DNA from: Pyrenopolyporus hunteri
Lineage: Eukaryota > Ascomycota > Sordariomycetes > Xylariales > Hypoxylaceae
NCBI GenBank assembly: GCA_902806595.1
Contig: CADCXC010000046.1
Coordinates: 186,001-250,000 of the forward strand
Reading direction: 5' to 3'
DNA length: 64,000 nucleotides
Part shown: piece by piece, positions 37,248 to 49,842 of the stretch
Numbering within the stretch: position 1 is the first letter of the stretch
Layout: each line of letters opens with the position of its first letter
Notes under the pieces: model-generated
Databases searched by the model: none
What the model saw: the letters and a program-made list of their open reading frames with translations, nothing else
Told to the model about the DNA's origin: nothing
Translations under genes and position numbers: made by a program

Positions 37248-37517
37248 TATTAAATAATAAAAAGTCATTAATTAATAAATCGAAGGGAAAATATTATATA
37301 ATTATTTAATATAAAAATTACGAAAAAAAATTATATTTATTATATTTATTTATATAAAAATATAACTAATTAATTTTACATTAATCGATATTTATATATC
37401 GTTTTAAAATATATACCTTAAATTTTCGTTATTTAAAACGACGAAACATTTAATAAAAATATATTTATCGTTATTATCGCTACGATAAATTTTTTAATAT
37501 AAAATTATATAACTATA
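37248..37517 (-). repeat. LTR of RIP-mutated copia copy 2 (5' LTR of the coding strand)
   Basis: 270 nt; pairs with 31112-31381. AATATTAATTAA at 37236-37247 is the mutated primer-site-like sequence read on plus. Confidence 0.85.
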
Positions 37518-37522
37518 AATAT

Positions 37523-38587
37523 AAAATATAATTATTTAATTATTTTATATTTTAATATTTTATATTTTAATATTATTAATAAACGTTATAATTATTAAAT
37601 TTATAATAATATTACGTAATTAATTTATTAAAATAAATATTTACTTATAAATATATAATATAAATAAAATAATTTTATAAAAATAAAATCGATTTATCGA
37701 AAAAACCATTTAACATATAATTTATATTAATTATATACTTATATTTAAATAATCATATGTTTCTTAAACCCGAGGTAAGGGACTTGCCGGCGGGACTGGC
37801 TTAATATTATTAACTCGAAGAGAAAAGGCCATTCTAAACAAATGACTGGTATCTTCTATACTTACCTCATTCGTACGGGTACCCCCATACTTGGGTTAAG
37901 GTATCTTCCAGTACTTCCTTCTAGTGTTTAGATATGATTATTAATATGGCTTAACGACCCATAGAGAGAAGAACTGCTATACCTACGAGGATTTCAAACT
38001 AGAATGCCGTTTCATCCCTACCGGTTATTATGTAACTAGCCTTGATGATAACAGCACCCCTTACCCTCTACCTTCCACGTCAGTGCTTACGAAAATTTAG
38101 ATAGTAAGAAGCTTAGGGTCGAGAGTGAGTCGACCATAGATCTGACATACACCATAATGATCGGCAACTGTGATGGGTTAGGTGTGTTGAAATCACCTCA
38201 CTACTAACAGTTACGGCTACGACGTACGTCTTCTACCAGAACAGGGGTAGTTTCAACAACGTAATACGGCCCAACAATCCCACATGGTATAGTCGAGAGG
38301 ATACGGAAGCCTAAATCCATATGACTTACGAGCATTCACATAATACCAGATTGCCAGCTTCCACGTGTTGTCCTACGTTTCTTGGCTAGCTGACGGCCTT
38401 CGCTGGCCCGAGACTGAAAGCCCCGGGGAGGCGCCGGTGATGATTATGACTTAGGGATTTTAACCTATTAAAAAGAAGGTATACTACAATTTTACAGATC
38501 ATTACCCGATGTGCTGTCATCACCATTTTGGCATCATCATATTCTAGCCTATGCTAAGCTATTGTGTGTAGTTAGAAAAGGAAGATA
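37523..38587. other. Right border of the A+T block and non-coding flank
   Basis: The A+T-rich composition ends sharply at about 37750. The following 0.8 kb has normal composition but no open frame and no recognisable RNA. Confidence 0.4.
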
Positions 38588-41500
38588 TCATGATACCGCA
38601 CTACATCGTACCGCATGCCGCGCCGCGCCGGCCGGTCCGTATGATTGAGTGCAGGATTCGGAAGACAGGCCCAGCAATGGCATAGTTAAAAGGGGGAAAG
38701 GAAAAAAAATAAAGAAAAAGGAAAAAGGTAAAAAGAGAACTATTGGTGTGGCATACATGAAGAACGATCGCATTGGTCGCTGATCGAGATGCGGAACCCA
38801 GCACTTGCATGCCAACCACGCTTCGGTGCACCCACGCCACAACGCATACATCACGAAATGGGGTGATTGATAGGGTGAAGACTTATACTATTATTGGATT
38901 AGATCGCATAACGGCGATCTGTGGAACAAGGGGATGCTTGTCGTCCTCAAGTCTCCGGATGGAGGGGGAGAGGAAGTGATACTGGTAGCTGGTCTGGTTA
39001 ATGTCGTGCGCGGGGGTGTTCCGCATGCCATCGGGCGGGCATGAGTAGTAGCAGTAGGCAGAAAGAAATCAAGCGGCATAAGTAGGACATCGTCACATGC
39101 GAGCAATGTCGAACTTCGACGTGGCTTGGGCGAAGGGGGACAAGCTCGAACCGGCGCGGAATTACTACTTCTATCAGAGTCAGGCACGCGTCGGGCGTCA
39201 TCCAAATCTCGGGATGAGGTTGCAATGCTGCAATGCCGCAGCATGCAATGCGGCGATGTTGTAATACCGCGAATGTTGGGCTTGCAGCATAATAATTGCA
39301 GCATAAAAAGGGGAGAGAGGCACACAATCATGATGGCTGGTTTGAGTCATCCCCAAGTGGCGGTCAAGGGGAAAACAGTAGGCAAAAGGATATTATGGCC
39401 TATGATCTCGCCTCAACGGGACGTGTTCCTAAACCTTATTAGATTATGATAGTAAGACTTAAGCTTTGGTGGTTCTCAGGATGACATGAATCGGTGCGGG
39501 CGATGGTGGTGGTGGAGTGGAGTAAGGAATCACAACCGGTTTTCGAGTGATCACAATAGCATTGTTCCTGGCTAATACTGTTAGTTTGGCGATATGAAGG
39601 TGACTGTTGCGACGACGACGACGATGATGATGTTGTTGTTGTTGTTGCTATTGCTGTTGCTGTTGCTGCTGTTATCGTTGTTGCCGTCTGCGGCCTGACC
39701 ATATCTAACATAGGTACATAGATGATCGACGGTGCGGACAACGATAAGGAGGGAGCGCGGGGGAGGCCTAAGCGAGGGCGAGAGGAGATACCCGGTAGTA
39801 ACCGACACGGATAAAGTGAGTACCAGCTGAATGCCGGCTGCGCGGGAACCTTTTTAGAATTCGACTACTGTGCCTTCGGATGTATCGTGCCTTGCATCCT
39901 GCAGGTTAGCTTTCTTTTTAGAGGTAGCGTAGAGGTAGCGCAGGGCCCGGGCAGAGGTATAGGGGAGTTAATCAACTCTGCTTGATGAGGTGGTTAGGTC
40001 AGGCTAGGTTAGGTACCTAACCCACATCTTATCCCCGACCTCTACATAGGGATACCTTGCCTTACGACCCTTTAACGCAGTACTACAGTATAGACATACT
40101 GTGCAAGGTAGGCATAAGGTACCTAGATATGTCTTCCGCGTCTATGTCCGGGTATATGCTCCAGGTATCCCCATACCACATACTCAGGCAGCCCAGCTCC
40201 CTCTACCGTAGTGAGCGGTAAGGATGTTGGCCCCTTGTGAGTTCTAGGAACGACCCGGATCGCTGGGGACGTTCGTCTGCACATACCTGGTAGAGTGGCT
40301 GTTTAATCCGGGCGTAACTCGTCTTTAGCTCACTTTCCCCTAAGAATCCTGTCTCAACAACTCGTTAGTCGTGCTACTTCGAGGAAAGGACACGCCCTAA
40401 TACAGCGAACATGTGTCCGCGTCATTCTTGAATCCTCCGTGTGCGTGTTCTCAGTATTTTGCATCGCCACTCGTGACGCCGCTACGATACGATACTGAAG
40501 TCTGACAGTCATAGTATGTAAAAGCCCTCGAGGGCTGCGTTTCATCTCAGCCCTGTACCTTGGCAGGGTCCTGGATCGATGATTCTGCTTACCAGGCACA
40601 TATGTACGTACAGTGTCGTACCTGGAAAGGTGTGCTGACTGCTTACGCACACACACGGTGCCCGGTGATAACAGGCCTGGACTTACATAGAACGAGCAGT
40701 CATCTGATATACAGCCCTGCTCTTGAGTTAATTTCTGCTCCTGCGGACACCCCAACTGGGTAATCGGGCCAGGCTGAATACGGGAAGTAATCAGCAGCAT
40801 CAGAATTTATTAGCAACAAATAATATAGCCCGTTGTGAGTTGAGATTGGCAATATGACGCCACCTGCATCCATCGCCGAGTATCCCGTCTCCTGGTAGGG
40901 CATATCGATAAGCGATAGGCGATGGCGTTGCGTCAGATCATAGCGGGGGAGGGGAAGGGGGTGAGAGGGAGGGGAGGGGGTGAAAGGCTTGGGAGGCCAA
41001 GGGTCTGGCCCTTTTTGCTGTCGTTCTCTCGGCCACAAGGACCCTGCCCGTCCTAGGGTTGGGTTATTTTGAGGCACTTTGTCGGAGGTTATACTTGCGT
41101 TGGGTGTTGATTGCTTTGTGTCAGTGTCCCGCGGTTCTCCTTAGTTTGCGTACCGACGTATACGTAGACCCTTTCGAAATAGCTTTGCAAAGTGCTTTAT
41201 AAAACAAAGCTGGGTGATTCTGTATGTAAACGCGAAACCGGCAGGAAAGCTACACATATGTGGACGCTCGGGTGTAGCGCCAACTGGTATGTCCGAAGAC
41301 GTATGAGACGCGCCCCGGCATTTGAAAGTAGGTACGAAGCCCTGGGAAATCAAGCTTGATGGAGGTTTTTGTCCGTACCGATGCTTCCAGCTTCGGTGAA
41401 CGTGATCAGCCGCCGCCCACAGAGTTGGTTCGCAGTTAATAGTTCAACGGGTGTCACAGTAATAGGCAGGGCGGAATTTGTGCACTATGACTAATGCAGA

Positions 41501-42850
41501 TAATAATCATGCATACGTGGTAGCCAGGCGGTGGATCATCAGGTACAAGAACCACGATAATGGGTAAAGGGGTTGCCGTACACATTTCGTACACATGTCC
41601 TGCGTTCCGTAGGGCGGGCGGTGAGGGTTCGATGACATGGTCGCCTTTCTCGTGAAGCAAGGCCACGGATTCGAGGGTTTGTCCGGGTTCTGACAAGCGC
41701 ATGAAAATACGTTCGTTATCATGTCTCGGCAAGGGACCAGAATAAAAAAGAAAGCCTCCGAGCGAAGCGAGAGGTGAGTGGAGAAAAACTGGTGGTGGTG
41801 GTAGCGATAGTAGTGGTGGTGTGGATAACAATGAGTATACGCTGTGCAAAGTGCTGCGATCTACGCAGCAGCGCAATAACCGTCAGCTGGACAGTCTCAT
41901 CCCCATGGATTTCGTAACGACGAATCCGGTCGTGGTGAAATGGGAGGAATGCGGCGAACCTAGGTACCTAGTAAGATCTCCGTGGACCCGAGGGAATCTC
42001 TACATACTCGATATCCCGATGATACGATTGTCCCCGATAGGATGTGATCCTTCTCTTGGTGCCTACATAAGCACGAGGTAGGGCAACTTGGGATCGAGTC
42101 TGTTACAATACGTACTCTGACCGAGTCAACGCCCCTGTGCCCGTCAGGACGGACAGCCCCGGTAATTAAAAACTGGGGGTAGCCATCGACTATCCATACC
42201 TACATGGTAGATACTGGATAGGCAGGCGTTGCGTCAGAGGGCGCCGAGAAGACGCAGATCATAACCCATTGAAGTTTAGTCTGTGGGCAGCTTTCTTAGG
42301 ATTGCAGAGACCCGGCTGTTGAATAAGACATGTTCTATTAATGAGTTGCCATTATTAAAATGCGTCTTCCCTTCGTTCACCACCAAAGGTGGATTGTGCT
42401 TGCGAACGGCCTCGTCATCGCGCCGATAGGCTGTCGAGAAGTGTATCGGTGGATTGATGGGGCGTGTAGAGTGAAGATCTGTGGCCGTAGACGAAACCAA
42501 AAGAAAGGACTACAGCAACTACCTCATAAGCTCGAGAGAATACAATATGGTGTGGTACTCGTGCGGTTCCGATTGATGGATTGACTCTGTCACCAATATC
42601 GCTATGGTTAGTCGAAAAGTAAAAGCCAAGTATAATAAGTATTCGCTTGGCCCAACTGGTTATACTGTAATAGACCTCGCCCTAGATCGTTAGAAGGTAC
42701 CGGTCGATGGTGGACGAAGGCCAGGCCCGAGAGGGAGCCCCGGCTGTGCTCGGATTCAACCTATAAGTAAGCAGTCGGCCCTGATGGCATAACAGATGAC
42801 CAACGCCCACCCACTGAGGTGACGAATACCCGGGATATTCAGGAACACGT
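38588..42850. other. Gene desert, left part
   Basis: Only overlapping low-quality frames on both strands, with no domain. It contains the trinucleotide array at 39607-39686, short purine and GGGGA-type runs near 40940-40985, and scattered TACCTAGGTA-like palindromes near 40000-40130. It may hold a long non-coding transcript, but none can be shown. Confidence 0.4.
39607..39686. repeat. Compound trinucleotide microsatellite (GAC/GAT/GTT/GCT)n
   Basis: Runs of GAC, GAT, GTT and TGC triplets follow each other with little interruption. Apparent Asn/Ser-rich frames across it are products of the repeat. Confidence 0.85.
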
Positions 42851-42852
42851 AC

Positions 42853-42884
42853 CTTTTTCTTTTCTTTTCTTTTCTTTGCTTTTC
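42853..42884. repeat. (TTTTC)n microsatellite
   Basis: About six TTTTC-type pentamers with one interruption (TTTGC). Confidence 0.8.
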
Positions 42885-45800
42885 CTGTCTCGTGATAATA
42901 ACAATGCAGTTGTGACTTTGTCGATGAGGTGCATAAACTAGTCATGGTGGTCGAGCTAAAGAACGCCTGTGCCTTGCAAGCTGAGGCGCCGTGGCAGGGA
43001 CTCTTATACATATAACATGCTAGTTGATTCGACCAGCACGACTAGTATATCCCAGTCTGCGATCCATGATGTATGATGCCTGTGATGGCGGCTAGTTGTG
43101 GGGTTGGAGGACGGGGATCGACGCGAGTAAAAGGTTGAAAACGAACAGACTTTTATTCTATGTTGACTTTTGTGCGAGGAACCATCATAACGTAACTAAC
43201 AGTGGAAGGGGTGCCTGCCTGCAAACCTAGGTACCTACCTAACCAACTAAAACTACCTAATGTTGATCCCATGATTCCTTCCTCCCATTGTATTGTACCT
43301 GAGTCGCGATTGTATTATATAGTACATACCTATATGTACCTACCTACCTAGGTATTATACAATACAAGGACACACTAAACAGTACCTATATAGATAGGTA
43401 CATAATCATAGGTACTAGGTCAATTAGGTTATAGCGTTGGTTTCCTGCGGGACGTTGCTGCCCTCATTTGTCCCTTTTCCCAAGAGTTGTCCTTCCTTGT
43501 CCTCCGTCCCTTTTATCCCTCCTGTCCCTCTCGTCCCTGTCTTAACTCCGCGCTAGAGAACGGGTACCACATAAGTACCTACCAAGCAGGGTTTATTACA
43601 TACGCCGGACAAGGGAGGCAGGAAGCTTGCCCCTGTCAATAAGGTACCTATACTGCCTATAGCGGTCCCAGCCCCTCGCACCAACAGAGTGAAATAACAT
43701 ACTAATAAATAATAGTGGGATAAGCTCGCAACGCAAAGAAAAAACCCCTCCGTCGCCTTGTATTTGCCCCTCTTTTCCCATGTAAGGTATTGTACATACA
43801 TAGTGTAGCTCCTCGCTCAAAGAGATCCATCCCACCAGAAACATACATAGCCCCCTCCTCGAAGAAAATACAAGGGAAAAAAAAAAAGAAAAAGAGAAAA
43901 AAAAAAGAAATGGGAACGAAACGGAGAGGAAAGTTGATATGATTCGTTGCGATGTGATCTGACTTTCGTGCTATTGGAAGCCTCTACGACTAAATCTGCA
44001 TCTTCCCAATCTATCTGAAAAGGGCTCTGTTCCTCTTCTATCACTTTTTCTTCCCCGTCACCCTCTCCCCCTCTCGTCTCCACTTCAACGCCATTACCTG
44101 GTATAACTCGCTTCGTCTCCTGTTTCCAAGTCTCCGGCCTCTCGCGTGGTGTTGTACATAGGTAGTAAAAGAACAAAAGAGACACAGAGAAACAGGAAGA
44201 GGGAGAGAGAGACATGACTGAGAGGCCGATTCCACCCAGACTAACTAACTCCAAGGTTCCCGCTGTCGTTCGATGACCTCACTAGCGTATCGTTATCGAG
44301 CAGATGGCCATTCCTACGGTTTTTAGCGAATAAAGTGCAGCGATAATAACCATAATAACCACATCAGATATCCACTCCCGTACGTCTGTCCGTTCTCTCT
44401 ATCCACTTTACCAGGCACACACACACTGCGCACACACGCACAACACGCACACACTTCGTATAGCTCTTCATTCGTGCATATTTTCATACTGCCAAGCCTT
44501 CCCCCCAGTGTCAACTTGTCCCTGTCAACTGAGGGTGCGGCATCAAGTGGACTGCGATGTACCATACATACCTTACATATTGCACGTACGCACGGCTGTA
44601 TGTATGAACTTGGACCTACATATATACAGTCGCTACTTTACTCAACCTACCTAACTCAACCTAATTCAGCCTACAGCAGGTCCACAACGTACCTATACAT
44701 ACCTGTTTATACCACCTACCAGGAAGGTAGATAGGTAGATACCTAGGTAGATGGATAGATAGTGCTCTGGGTATGGATTATAGGTCCGGTCTCTTTATAC
44801 TTGCAATCACATACTTAGCACCTGTGCCTACTATTTACGTACTCCCGCGCGCCCGCACATTGGCATATATATAACTTACATACATGTACGCAGACATATA
44901 GATACATATACCTATACATATACGTATATATACATCCATACGTCCCCTGATACATGTACATAGGAATGCTAAAACTAATACATACCTGTACACACGCGCA
45001 CACACACATGTGTCTTTCCCAAGTTTCGACTATTTCGACTAGGGTTCCCCATCCATCTGGGCCGCAACCCATCACAAGTCATCGCTGAACAAGCCGCCCA
45101 TCCCCAACCCTCTCTTCTTACTTACCTATCTACCTACCTACTTAACCTCTACCTACCTATCTCATCATCTCGCTTCATCGCCCCTCCAACACCCTTTTTT
45201 TCTCATTTCCACTTCGGGTCCTCTTCTCTCCTCGCCTCGTCGCTTTCTTGCCACTTCAAACTTGCCAACCCTTTCTTCCCCTCTACCATCCCCTCCATCT
45301 GCCTACGCCTATTTTCCGTCGCTAACGAGCGAAAGGTTCCGGTGATATCTCATTGGAACAAGTTTTCGGTTAGCCCTCTAAGTAAAGACCCGCAGGAGAT
45401 TTCATTCGCACTTTATTCGCACTTTCAACCACTTTCAACCACTTTCAGCTTGATCGACCCCAACTCCCACTTCTGGACCCAGCCTCCTCCTTGGTTGGTT
45501 AGTCCCTGGCCTAGACTTTCCCAGGCTCTCTATTCTCACTCGCCCTTCGGGATGAATGCGCTCTCCGTAAGAGCACGGTAACTGGTTAGAGAAAACGCAG
45601 GAAATTTTATATCATCATTCTTTGATTGATGCTGTCCTTGCACCTAACCCAAAGAGACGTTTTTGCTGAATCCTCTTCCGCTTATGGTCGGTCGCAACAT
45701 TCCAGGAACGGATATTCGTCATTCTTGGTCCCGTCCCCTCTTAAGTCCATCTGTCTCACTTTCAGCCGTTGCCCGCTCGACCTGACTCGAACTCCCCACC

Positions 45801-46152
45801 GAGAATTCCCGGAAGTTCAGCGCCCATCCCATAAGAAAGGTACCCATTTTCAGGACATCAATAACCCTTAGTCCGCAAGGGAAATAGAGGCTGCGAATGA
45901 ATTATCTCGATATTTCATCATTATCCCCCTTCTCTCTCTCCCCCTTCTATGCTATCCTTTCCGCCCCCGTCTTTTTCCATCTATTAAATTTGCCCCCGTT
46001 TACCCCCACCGCAAATCTCGAGACGCCTGCCTCGGATTCCTAAACCCAGCCGAATCGCTTCCCCGTAGGCGATCTGAAATCTATTAGCTTGTCTGCTAGG
46101 CTCGTCGGCGATATCTACTATATCTCCCCTCACGGATATTCGGGATCGTACT
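42885..46152. other. Gene desert, right part, with promoter of the C2H2 regulator
   Basis: This stretch contains dense TACCTAGGTA-type palindromes (43225-43420, 44640-44760), poly-A/G runs (43865-43910), CA repeats (44405-44455, 44995-45010) and a TA/CA-rich low-complexity patch (44865-44990). From about 45110 it becomes CT-rich, typical of a long fungal promoter and 5' leader. It leads into the ATG at 46153 and includes several short upstream frames. Confidence 0.45.
44405..44455. repeat. (CA)n-type repeat
   Basis: Interrupted CACACA and CGCACAC runs. Confidence 0.75.
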
Positions 46153-48233
46153 ATGGCGGCAACTTTTCGGCCCGTCAACACACCCATGGCGATAGAAATG
46201 AAGAAGGATGACGGGGTGGCACGGTCGCCTACCACGCCCACCCCAACAAAAGCCAGCTTTGGCCAACGACCACTGCCTACTTCGCCATTTCCACAAGCCG
46301 TTCAAATACCCGAAAGTATCGAAGAGAAGGAGACTCCGAAGCGTGCACATAAACGAGACAATTCTCAGCATTCAAGAAAATCGGGAGGCGGTTCAGAGGA
46401 TGTTGATATGGACGAAATAGACGCGGAAACGCACGGAGACGATGGTGCGGGATCAGATGATGAGAGCGTGGACGCCGACGGTACCAAATCGAATAAAAAG
46501 AAGAAATCGCAACGGTTTTATTGTACGGACTATCCGCCCTGCAACCTGAGTTTTACAAGAAGTGAACATTTGGCAAGGCACATTCGGTACTACTCAACGT
46601 CCAGTTCCTCCTTAGACGGCAGCTAGGGCTAACAACTGTCAGTAAACACACCGGAGAGCGGCCATTTCAATGTCATTGTTCGAGGCGATTCTCGCGATTA
46701 GACAATCTGCGACAACACGCACAGACCGTACACGTCAACGAAGACATACCGATAGACTCCCTCGCCGCCACGGGCACAAGATTTCAAAGGCAAATTCGGA
46801 CGGATCGAGTACGGCAGCCCGGAAGAGCTCGACCTTCGACAGCAGGGAACATAGGTTCCCCGCCTCGCGGTCATGCCAAATCTCTCTCCACCTCGAGTAT
46901 TAGTTCTGTAGGTTCAACCTTTAGCAGCCGTGATGACTTGCGCCGGCGCCCGCCCCCCCTGGTGATGGCGGATCCGCGGTCTCGTCTCTCCCTCGATACC
47001 TATCACAACAGCGGCGAAAATACATATGCGTATCGACCGCCTTCTCCGAGTGATTTCAGCACACCTACTTCAGCGACTTTCTCGACCGGCCAGAATAGTC
47101 CCCGATGGGGATCCGCCCTCGCATCGCCGAGTTCATCGCACCCGCGGCCCCAAAGCATGTATGCCGGCCACAGGACGCCAGGCCGCCGGCTGAGCGTACC
47201 ATCCGGTGGCATACCCTTCCAGTCCCCTCACGGAGCGCAATTAAATCGGCCCCTCTTTGGGCCGGGGTCCCTCAACGCTTCGAATCCCGGTGCTTTCTCT
47301 CCGACTGGTAGCCTACTAGGGTCGCCTACTGCCTCCGTGTTTTCTTCGCGGCGCGAGCCTACATCGCAAACAGAAGATTGGCGTCGTCGCACTTGGCATC
47401 CCGATTCCTCTAATTTCGGTTCTGTTAACAGCAGTAGTCGTCTAAGCAACGTCGTGACCCCTTCACAGTTTCAAAGTCCCGTACAAGCACCTCTACCCGT
47501 AGCAGCAGCGCCGCCGCCGCCGCCGCCGCCGCCACCACAGCAGCAGCAGCAGAACCCGCCTCTTCGACTACCCGGGATCGAATCGTTCGGACTCATTCCC
47601 CATCGCCCGGCGTCGCCTACCAGCCGAAATCCAGCTCCCATAGCCGTTGACTCTGATGTTTCTTTTCGACCAGCGCTGCTCCCCGTCGCTCACTCGGGCG
47701 ATGCCGACGAAAGGCGCAATACCGCACACTGGGATATGGGTTTACATCGAGGTCTAACCCGACTAGACATCACGTCAAACCCTCCACCATCAGATACTAC
47801 TAGCAGTTCATGGGTACGTGAAACAAATCAGACCGCTGAAGTCGAGACGGATCGGATACGAACAAACCCTCCCACTGTACGTTTTAACGAGCCGGTGATC
47901 ATGGAAACCAGACCGACAGCAGCCAATCTTCCTAGAACTTATCATCAACACACCATGTCGGCTCCTTCTGTTGCCACTTCAAGAGAAACAAAACGGCGGG
48001 GTTGGTATAATGGTCCCGTAACGGTACACGCCGACGCGCCACCCGAGAAGATAGCTCGAGTAGATCGCATGGTCCATCCGAACATCAGCGAATTCCCAGG
48101 TTTTCCGGCAAAGGAGAACCCCACAAGCCCCCCAACAAAGGAAGAGAACGCTGGAGAACGCAATAGTATGCTTCGCCTACAGGCCCTAGTAGCAGTTGCG
48201 ACGAGCGAAGGAAACGCGACGACCGCGTACTAG
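46153..48233 (+). CDS. C2H2 zinc-finger transcription factor
   Basis: Two exons, 46153-46586 and 46643-48233, joined in phase across a 56-nt intron (GTACTA...CTGTCAG, branch GCTAAC) to give 674 residues. The intron splits finger 1 at its last helix. Finger 1 is C124-X5-C130-X12-H143-X3-H147, followed by the linker HTGERP. Finger 2 is FQCHCSRRFSRLDNLRQHAQ with Cys155 and Cys157 only one residue apart, then His170-X4-His175. The N-terminus has an acidic patch after an Ala/Thr/Pro-rich start. The C-terminus is long, disordered and Ser/Pro-rich, with a run of about ten Pro and then Gln near 47505-47550. This pairing of fingers is typical of a conserved filamentous-fungal regulator group; I recall A. 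nidulans RfeC as similar but cannot verify it. It acts in the nucleus, and its targets are unknown. Confidence 0.9.
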
Positions 48234-49842
48234 GCTGTGGGCGAGTTTCACCATGGACTTCTCACCACTGCTCATGTTGATAAGCCACACATTACAAGGA
48301 GATATAGCAAACGAGGATCTCCGCAGCTGCTGGTCACGGCGAGTTTATGAGATTTACGATTCAATTTTTTTTCTTAGAATCAAACACATGCATGATACGC
48401 GATCGTTACTTGGCTTACGAATATACCATCTTCTATCTGTCTTCCTCCACGGTTCGCAGTTGCATTTAACATTGGATTTGGGTTATAACTACGGCGGCAC
48501 TGGTTGGCGTTAGGGCCGGAGGAACTTATTTACAGCTAAGGAGGTGGAAGTTGGCTATTTCCATTCGTTGCGCAACTACAATTATACCCACTCTTCTATG
48601 TGAGGGGTGGTTCTCGGACATCCTCTCAGGTCCCCCCTACGCTTTAGGTGTGCCGGCTGTTGCGGATTTGGGTAAGAGGTATGGGTTCTAGCGATAATTT
48701 TCTAGCTGATGACTGATGACACAAACCTGATACCCATTCATTTCAAGATGAGGGTGATCGCAAGACGGGGGATTTAATGGTGGTCTTCCGCATATTTCTC
48801 TTTTGTGCAGCAGCGAGTACAAGGCTTCTCAGAGAGTTATACGGCCTGCTACCTCACTGATTAGACAAGAGCAGAGACTTTTCCTTTTTCGAGGGGTCGG
48901 GGCAGTCCGGATACTTGCGTGCTATGGGATTGATACCCCTATTTCCGTTGATTATTATCGGTTACGTCATATCTTTCGTTATATTCTAGTATATGATTTG
49001 AATATAGTCGTGGTCACAAAGAATAGCTGGGGTTGAGGGCTGGTAGTCTACATAGATATTCACACCTCTCGTTCGTCCTCCCTATCCACCCTTACGATAC
49101 AATCTTAAGAGATGAGATCGGGCGTGATCACATAGAACTGAGGCTAGAATCACATATTAAGTGTCTCGCCAACAGCTGCTCTGCTCGGCCAATCCTACAG
49201 AGTATAGCCAACGCCTTATATAACGCAACTAAGTCAGCATACTTCACATATAATTCGCACAGGGGACACGTTCGCTTTCAAACCATTCCCCATACCCACG
49301 CTGAAAACGCCCGAATACGCGATCTTCTCGTCTAGCACACCTCTTAACAACGGGGCCCAGAGCGGGCTTTTAGGGGGGTTCATGAAAACGGATTCAACTT
49401 CGTTATTCAACTTTGTCGCCGATCGCTCATCGTGACGTCGTGCGAGGTGGCTACAAGGTGAACTTTCGCGGTTCGCCCATTGGATAGCCCCTTATGCTCG
49501 TTCCTGCAGATCTATGACCTCATCCCCATGGTGTGTTAGACAGCCACAATCGTCGCCCCTGCGTCAGGGGGTTGTCAGAATTAGGGGTCTCGTTGAGTTA
49601 TACCAATATGGGACCTATTAGAGAAGATCATCGTTAGATAGACACCTGTATTATTACGGTTCTATCTTGCCCGGGTCCTCAATCAACCTTAACCGCCTAT
49701 GTGTCTCTATCTTCCATTATTCATCTTTCCACTTTCCACTTTTTCTCTTCGTATTCGACGCCAACTCCAGCCACCCAATCAACCCAAATTCCATACCTCC
49801 TAAATTCGCGGTCGTCCGTTTAGCAATTCCGAGATACCCGAT
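48234..49842. other. Intergenic, no gene seen
   Basis: Convergent intergenic space between the C2H2 regulator and the GFA-family gene. Short frames (for example 48803-49036) show nothing recognisable. Confidence 0.4.

Larger units (their letters stand above)
31112..37517 (-). mobile_element. RIP-mutated copia-type LTR retrotransposon, copy 2
   Basis: A full-length 6406-bp element with 270-bp LTRs (31112-31381 and 37248-37517), flanked by AATAT (31107-31111 and 37518-37522). It is the sister of copy 1, in the same orientation and only about 110 bp away. Minus-strand reading gives RNase H remains (KLFIFIDELFTNNKNLNF, then KRVIRSILISEIY) at about 31700-31995 and an integrase/linker segment at about 33020-33365. 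The RNase H layout resembles that of the clean copia (DGSFANNKDL, KRVTRSVLASEIY), so the families are related. All frames are broken. Confidence 0.9.

Noticed and set aside
18419..37517. Interpretation of the A+T-rich block as mitochondrial DNA or a centromeric satellite
   Set aside because: The 270-bp LTRs, the target duplications and the copia RNase H and integrase remains explain it as RIP-mutated retrotransposons.
38588..39331. Several overlapping frames on both strands (70-146 codons)
   Set aside because: They overlap each other with no domain. Phe-rich parts come from poly-A/G tracts.
39439..39808. Thr/Ser/Asn-rich minus-strand frames
   Set aside because: Products of the trinucleotide microsatellite.
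40354..40800. A 148-codon minus-strand frame
   Set aside because: No recognisable domain, atypical composition, no neighbouring exon that fits, and overlapping frames on both strands.
43817..44254. A 145-codon minus-strand frame with a Phe-rich stretch
   Set aside because: The hydrophobic part is encoded by a poly-A/G run and would mimic a membrane segment.
48803..49335. Two adjoining plus-strand frames of 77 and 100 codons
   Set aside because: No domain and no splice join that improves them.
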